10,194 nucleotides of DNA from NCBI GenBank assembly GCA_013152625.1, contig JAADFY010000023.1, positions 1 through 10,194 of the forward strand. Direction: 5' to 3'. Position 1 is the stretch's first letter. The number at the start of each line of letters is the position of its first letter. Shown piece after piece: positions 7,317 to 10,194 of this stretch. Under the pieces are notes generated by a model. The model saw only the letters and a program-made list of their open reading frames with translations, made no database searches and was not told where the DNA came from. A program made the position numbers and the translations under genes. The stretch comes from Alphaproteobacteria bacterium (lineage in GTDB: Bacteria; Pseudomonadota; Alphaproteobacteria; Rhizobiales; Devosiaceae).

Positions 7317-7874
7317 ATGAATTTTTCACAGACCGGGGCCGAGGCCATTGCCGAAATCGGGGCGGCGGTGGCGCGGATTGACACGGGCCAGGCCGAAGCG
7401 CTGGTGACGGTTATTGCCGGAGCGCAACGGATCGCGCTTTACGGGGTGGGCCGTGAAGGGCTGATGATCAAGGCCTTTGCCATGCGGCTTTTTCATTTAG
7501 GGCTGGACGCCCATGTGGTGGGTGACATGACCACGCCGCCGGTGGGCAAGGGCGATCTGCTGTTGGTCAGTGCCGGGCCGGGCATGTTTTCAACCGTTGC
7601 CGGGCTGGTGAGCGTGGCGCGAAAGGCGGGGGCGGCCACCGCCTGTTTTACCGCCAAACCCGATGGTGTGGTGCCCAATATGTGCGATACGGTTCTGGAG
7701 CTTCCGGCCCGGACCATGGCCAATGATCGCGGTGCCTATCAGTCGGTGTTGCCCATGGGCTCGCTTTATGAGGGGGTCCAGTTCATTGTCGGCGAGTTGC
7801 TGGTTAAAATGCTGGCCGAACGGGGCGCCATCAGCGGTGCGGCCATGCGGGCCAATCATACCAATCTGGAGTAA
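7317..7874 (+). CDS. SIS-domain sugar-phosphate isomerase resembling 6-phospho-3-hexuloisomerase
   Basis: 185 residues from ATG 7317, chosen over an upstream in-frame ATG at 7290 that overlaps the preceding gene. A G-rich stretch precedes it and family members begin here. The single SIS domain follows phosphohexuloisomerase (PHI): LYGVGREG (41-48), KAFAMRLFHLGLDAHVVGDMT (52-72), GKGDLLLVSAG (77-87), MGSLYE (147-152) and the C-terminal HTNLE (181-185). The positions aligning with the PHI catalytic Glu (152) and His (181) are kept. The sugar-phosphate loop normally reading SGSGET is here SAGPGMFST (85-93), and the first glycine loop has Glu47 where PHI has Ser. This points to a distinct substrate. 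No partner 3-hexulose-6-phosphate synthase is present. It may isomerise a keto-sugar phosphate made by the AraM-like enzyme or kinase (inference). Confidence 0.85.
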   Translation: MNFSQTGAEAIAEIGAAVARIDTGQAEALVTVIAGAQRIALYGVGREGLMIKAFAMRLFHLGLDAHVVGDMTTPPVGKGDLLLVSAGPGMFSTVAGLVSVARKAGAATACFTAKPDGVVPNMCDTVLELPARTMANDRGAYQSVLPMGSLYEGVQFIVGELLVKMLAERGAISGAAMRANHTNLE

Positions 7875-7877
7875 TCC

Positions 7878-8648
7878 ATGTCGCAATGGCAAACGCGGTT
7901 TTCCATTTCCGGGCGAACGGCGCTGATTACGGGCGCTTCGAAGGGAATAGGCGCCAGAATATGCGAAGTCTTTGCCGATGCCGGTGCCGACATCATCGCG
8001 GTGGCCCGCAATGCCTCGGAGCTGGAGCAAGTGGCACAGAGGGTGCGGGAACTGGGGCGCACCTGCCAAACCATTGTCGCCGATCTCGCCGATATTTCTC
8101 AAATCGAACACTTGGCAAAAACGGCGCTGGTGGAGGTGGGAACCGTCGATATTTTAGTCAATTCAGCCGGGGTGGCGCTGGTGGCGCCGGCCCTTGAACT
8201 TGCCGCCAGCGACTGGGATCTGACCATGGCGGTCAATGTGCGGGCGCCGTTCATCCTGTCGCGGTTGCTGGCCCCGCCAATGATCGCTCAGAAATGGGGC
8301 AAGATCATCAATATTTCTTCCCAGACCGGGGTGATCGCCTTAAAGGAGCATGCTGCTTATGCCGCCTCGAAAGGGGCGCTGAACGCCCTGACAAAATCGC
8401 TGATGGCGGAGTGGGCCGAACACAATGTTCAGGTCAATTCCATCTGTCCGACCGTGGTGTTGACCCCGATGGGTGAAAAACTGTGGAGCCCAGCCGAAAA
8501 ATCGGGCCCGTTTCTGGCAAAAACGCCCCTTGGCCGATTTGGCCAACCGGTGGAAATCGCCGATCTGGCGCTTTATCTGGCCTCACCCGCTGCCGAGTTG
8601 ATCAATGGCGAGATCATCATGATCGATGGCGGCTATTCCTCCATTTGA
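7878..8648 (+). CDS. Short-chain dehydrogenase/reductase, L-xylulose-reductase-like
   Basis: 256 residues, a classical SDR of normal length acting in the cytoplasm with NAD(P). Cofactor motif TGASKGIG is at 18-25, NSAG (variant of NNAG) at 95-98, Asn120, and the catalytic triad is Ser148, Tyr161, Lys165. After the active site it reads SICPTVVLTPMGEKLW (188-203). This matches from memory the NPTVVMTSMGxxxW stretch of mammalian dicarbonyl/L-xylulose reductase, a substrate-loop feature of polyol/ketose SDRs. A sugar-alcohol or ketopentose substrate is therefore likely. The start ATG is 3 bp after the isomerase stop, with a GGAG ribosome site inside that gene, so it is tightly coupled. It is the last gene of the rightward operon and converges with the sigma gene, 29 bp apart. 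Confidence 0.92.
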   Translation: MSQWQTRFSISGRTALITGASKGIGARICEVFADAGADIIAVARNASELEQVAQRVRELGRTCQTIVADLADISQIEHLAKTALVEVGTVDILVNSAGVALVAPALELAASDWDLTMAVNVRAPFILSRLLAPPMIAQKWGKIINISSQTGVIALKEHAAYAASKGALNALTKSLMAEWAEHNVQVNSICPTVVLTPMGEKLWSPAEKSGPFLAKTPLGRFGQPVEIADLALYLASPAAELINGEIIMIDGGYSSI

Positions 8649-8658
8649 ACAGTAACTG

Positions 8659-8686
8659 CCGCCTCAGCCATACCGCCTCAGCCATA
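8659..8686. repeat. 14-bp perfect tandem duplication at convergent gene ends
   Basis: CCGCCTCAGCCATA occurs twice in direct succession (8659-8672 and 8673-8686). It covers the sigma gene stop codon (8678-8680) and the short gap to the SDR stop. The last residues of the sigma protein are encoded in the second copy. Probably a replication-slippage product. No intrinsic terminator is visible in this 29-bp gap. Confidence 0.8.
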
Positions 8687-9589
8687 CCCGAACACCGCAC
8701 GCACCCGGGGCAGCAACCGCTCCGAGGCCGACACCTGGGGGTCAGCCTGAAAAATGGCGGCGGCGCGGGCGAATTCATCGAGCTTGCGCACCCGCTCGCC
8801 AAGGCTTTTCACATCGAGATGCCTTGCTCCCTCTGCCCCTTGCTCAGCCCCTTGTCTTGCCACTTGTCTTGCTCCCCGTCTTGCCACTTGTCTTGCTCCC
8901 CGTCTTGCTCCTGGCCCAATGTCTGCATCCCGGGGCGCCAGCCGCCCCAGGGCCAAGGCCGGGGCCACACGGGCGCTGCACCGGCAGGCGTTCGCGGGTT
9001 CATAAATTCCACAATTGCTCTTCAATACCGCACGCAAACGGGCGCGGGCGCGGGTGAGCCGCTGACGAAAAGCGGCCGGAGACACGCCAATGGCGGCGGC
9101 CGCCTCGGCCTGTTCCAGCCCCAGAATTTCACCCAGCACATAGGCAATCCTGAGATCGCCACCAAGCACCTGCAACATGGCCCGGCAGCACCCTAGTTTA
9201 ACCTGACTGGCCATAAGCGCGGCTTCGGGATCGCTGCTGGCGGTCGGGCTGAGCCCTGTTTGCAGGTCGGCGGCGAACTCTTTTGCGGTCAGGTTGGCCC
9301 GCCGGGCACGACCGTTGGCAAAATCAAGGACGCAGCGGGTGGCAATGGTAAATGCCCAGGTGGAAAATTTCGCGTCACCGCGAAACCGGTCCAGTTTTGT
9401 CGCCACCCGGATTAAGGCCTCCTGTGTGGCGTCTTCGGCGTCCTCGTGGTTTTGCAGCATGCGCAGGGCGAGGTTGTAAAACGGGCGCATGGCGGCGGAC
9501 AGAATTTTATCCAGCGCACCGGCATCGCCGGACACCGCCCGCCGGACCAAAGCCTTGTTTATGGCATCAAGCGGGCGGGAACCGGCCAT
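8678..9589 (-). CDS. ECF-type RNA polymerase sigma factor with long C-terminal extension
   Basis: 303 residues, longer than a plain ECF sigma (~180-200). The sigma2 domain spans ~23-95 with DAEDATQEALIRV (50-62) and FRGDAKFSTWAFTIATR (69-85). Sigma4 covers ~130-187 with a helix-turn-helix LEQAEAAAAIGVSPAAFRQRLTRARARL (158-185). It should direct RNA polymerase to a small regulon. The extension has a Cys motif C193-X8-C202-X-C204 (CGIYEPANACRC), possibly metal- or redox-binding. Then follows a low-complexity tract of seven GARQ-like tetrads (227-254), and finally a helical end with IFQADPQVSASERLLPRVRAVF (279-300). From memory, related sigma factors carry a similar Cys motif and a C-terminus of the type SHPxYAAPEALL. 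The ATG at 9589 has an AGGAGAG ribosome site in the end of the ABM gene. No anti-sigma gene is seen. Confidence 0.88.
   Translation of the reverse strand: MAGSRPLDAINKALVRRAVSGDAGALDKILSAAMRPFYNLALRMLQNHEDAEDATQEALIRVATKLDRFRGDAKFSTWAFTIATRCVLDFANGRARRANLTAKEFAADLQTGLSPTASSDPEAALMASQVKLGCCRAMLQVLGGDLRIAYVLGEILGLEQAEAAAAIGVSPAAFRQRLTRARARLRAVLKSNCGIYEPANACRCSARVAPALALGRLAPRDADIGPGARRGARQVARRGARQVARQGAEQGAEGARHLDVKSLGERVRKLDEFARAAAIFQADPQVSASERLLPRVRAVFGYG
8856..8903. repeat. Two perfect 24-bp tandem repeats within the sigma gene
   Basis: Two identical 24-bp units (8856-8879, 8880-8903) are flanked by partial copies on both sides. Each unit is built from two 12-bp halves sharing the sequence GTCTTGC. 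Being a multiple of three, unit number changes would keep the sigma reading frame and add or remove eight residues of the Gly/Val-Ala-Arg-Gln/Arg tract in the C-terminal extension. Confidence 0.85.
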
Positions 9590-9592
9590 CGC

Positions 9593-9895
9593 TTACTCTC
9601 CTGCGATGAGGTCAAACTGCCCGGAAACTTTTGGCGGCCCAACCATCATGGACATGAAATTCGCCGATGTGGGCAAAGTCCGGAACAGCTCATTACCCGC
9701 CTTTGCCGCCGCCTCGTTTTCCCATTTCATGCGATCCATGAACAGGTTGGGCCGGGCTTTGGACTGGAAGGTGGCTGATGCAACGAGGCCGGGCAGTGTC
9801 TTGGCCTCGGCCACCAGCTTGTTCTTGATGGATAAAAACGCCTCGACGTTTTCGGCGGCAATTTCATAGACGAAAATTTCGGTGCAAATGGACAT
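9593..9895 (-). CDS. Small ABM-like (dimeric alpha/beta barrel) protein of unknown function
   Basis: 100 residues. The pattern EIFVYEIAAENVEAFLSIKNKLVAEAKTLPGLVASATFQS followed by a MDRMKWENEAAAKAG segment is that of the antibiotic-biosynthesis-monooxygenase-like barrel family: beta strand, helix with 'F...PG', strand ending in a W/E pair, then AA-rich helix. Members are cytoplasmic dimers. Some oxidise aromatics or degrade heme, but many have no known role, and no catalytic residue can be assigned here. The stop is 3 bp before the sigma factor ATG, so the two are co-translated and probably functionally linked, as small enzymes often are with ECF sigma factors. The ATG at 9895 has only a weak AGG ribosome site about 12 bases upstream. 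Confidence 0.65.
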   Translation of the reverse strand: MSICTEIFVYEIAAENVEAFLSIKNKLVAEAKTLPGLVASATFQSKARPNLFMDRMKWENEAAAKAGNELFRTLPTSANFMSMMVGPPKVSGQFDLIAGE

Positions 9896-10194
9896 GTGAA
9901 TTCATAACCTGTTTCTGGATTGAGCGTCCTACAAAAAGGTTAGACCGCCGCCGATCGCCGGATGTGACAGGGCGGGGACAAAAAAAGCTGCGGCGAGGTG
10001 GGTGGGCTCTTTTTTCCTCTCACGCCGAGTTCGCTATTGCTCACCGGCTCCGAGGGGCGGGCTAAAGGCCCGCTCCGTCATCGTTGTCGGGCTGGCATGT
10101 ATAAATGGCCAACCGAAGCGTTCTTTCACTCTTGGAGTTCCACAAACCGCCCGCCTGCCCCCCGGAACGCTGGACACCCAGGCGGCGGCTCCCG
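9896..10194. other. Non-coding stretch with hairpins; no gene recognised
   Basis: Besides the ECF-like promoter, no reading frame here looks like a protein and no tRNA, tmRNA, 4.5S or RNase P signature was found. A 9-bp stem with 5-base loop (10054-10062 / 10068-10076, core GCGGGC-TAAAG-GCCCGC) stands out but has no T-tract. A second possible stem pairs the A-run at 9980-9988 with GCTCTTTTTT at 10006-10015, with one bulge and a 17-base loop. It could end transcription weakly from either side. The composition resembles an intergenic repeat or untranslated region, which a single window cannot settle. Confidence 0.4.
9943..9969 (-). promoter_or_regulatory. Putative ECF-sigma promoter of the ABM-sigma operon
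   Basis: On the minus strand TGTCACA (plus 9969-9963) is followed after exactly 16 bases by GGTCTAA (plus 9946-9940). This differs by one base from the TGTCACA-N16-CGTC motif I recall for ECF41-group promoters. Transcription would begin roughly 35-45 bases before the ABM start codon. Its position suggests that the sigma factor transcribes its own operon; membership of this sigma in that group is not shown. Confidence 0.5.

Noticed and set aside
6374..7384. 336-codon open frame on the minus strand opposite the AraM-like gene
   Set aside because: Its translation shows no family motifs, and it is antisense to a gene with full catalytic motifs. Long shadow frames are expected at this GC content.
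8851..8911. Short tandem repeats as a possible CRISPR array
   Set aside because: Units are contiguous with no unique spacers and lie in frame within a coding gene.
8483..9196. 237-codon plus-strand frame bridging the SDR end and the sigma gene
   Set aside because: It overlaps two genes with clear motifs, and its Cys/Ser/Pro-rich sequence reflects the repeat tract read backwards.
10021..10080. tRNA-like look (a GTTCG-type loop near 10029 and the GCGGGC hairpin)
   Set aside because: No acceptor stem, anticodon arm or D arm could be paired around it.

Overview
The window is GC-rich and looks like an alphaproteobacterial chromosome. Evidence: SorC-family regulator, CUT1-type ABC importer, GTG/TTG starts, and dense operons with 0-3 bp gene junctions. 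The genus cannot be told from the sequence. Positions 1-8648 hold a divergently transcribed uptake and catabolism locus for an unidentified polyol or sugar. Positions 8678-9895 hold an unrelated two-gene sigma-factor operon. The last ~300 bases are non-coding as far as can be read.

Leftward operon (minus strand, starting near 4815): periplasmic solute-binding protein (4720-3383), a strong intrinsic terminator-like hairpin (3363-3331), two inner-membrane permeases (3311-2436 and 2435-1605, abutting), a SorC-type sugar-responsive regulator (1578-622), and the N-terminal ~196 residues of a xylulokinase-like FGGY kinase (590 to beyond position 1). Rightward operon (plus strand): ABC ATPase (4892-5932), AraM/glycerol-1-phosphate-dehydrogenase-like enzyme (5945-7303), a small SIS protein resembling 6-phospho-3-hexuloisomerase (7317-7874), and an SDR with an L-xylulose-reductase-like C-terminal motif (7878-8648). 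The transporter is therefore split: the ATPase travels with the enzymes, and the SBP and permeases travel with the regulator and kinase. The shared 171-bp intergenic region (4721-4891) carries a 9-bp-arm inverted repeat plus direct half-site repeats, a likely operator for the SorC protein.

Proposed working model (inference): the importer brings in a polyol, the SDR oxidises it to a ketose, the FGGY kinase phosphorylates it, and the AraM-like dehydrogenase and PHI-like isomerase process a phosphorylated intermediate. I know of no characterised pathway with this exact enzyme set, so this is the best candidate for an undescribed system here.

The sigma operon (minus strand) encodes a small ABM-fold protein (9895-9593) and an ECF-type sigma factor (9589-8678). 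The sigma factor has a long C-terminal extension containing a Cys-rich motif and a tetrapeptide-repeat tract. A TGTCACA-N16-GGTC element upstream (9969-9943) resembles ECF promoters of the ECF41 type and suggests autoregulation.
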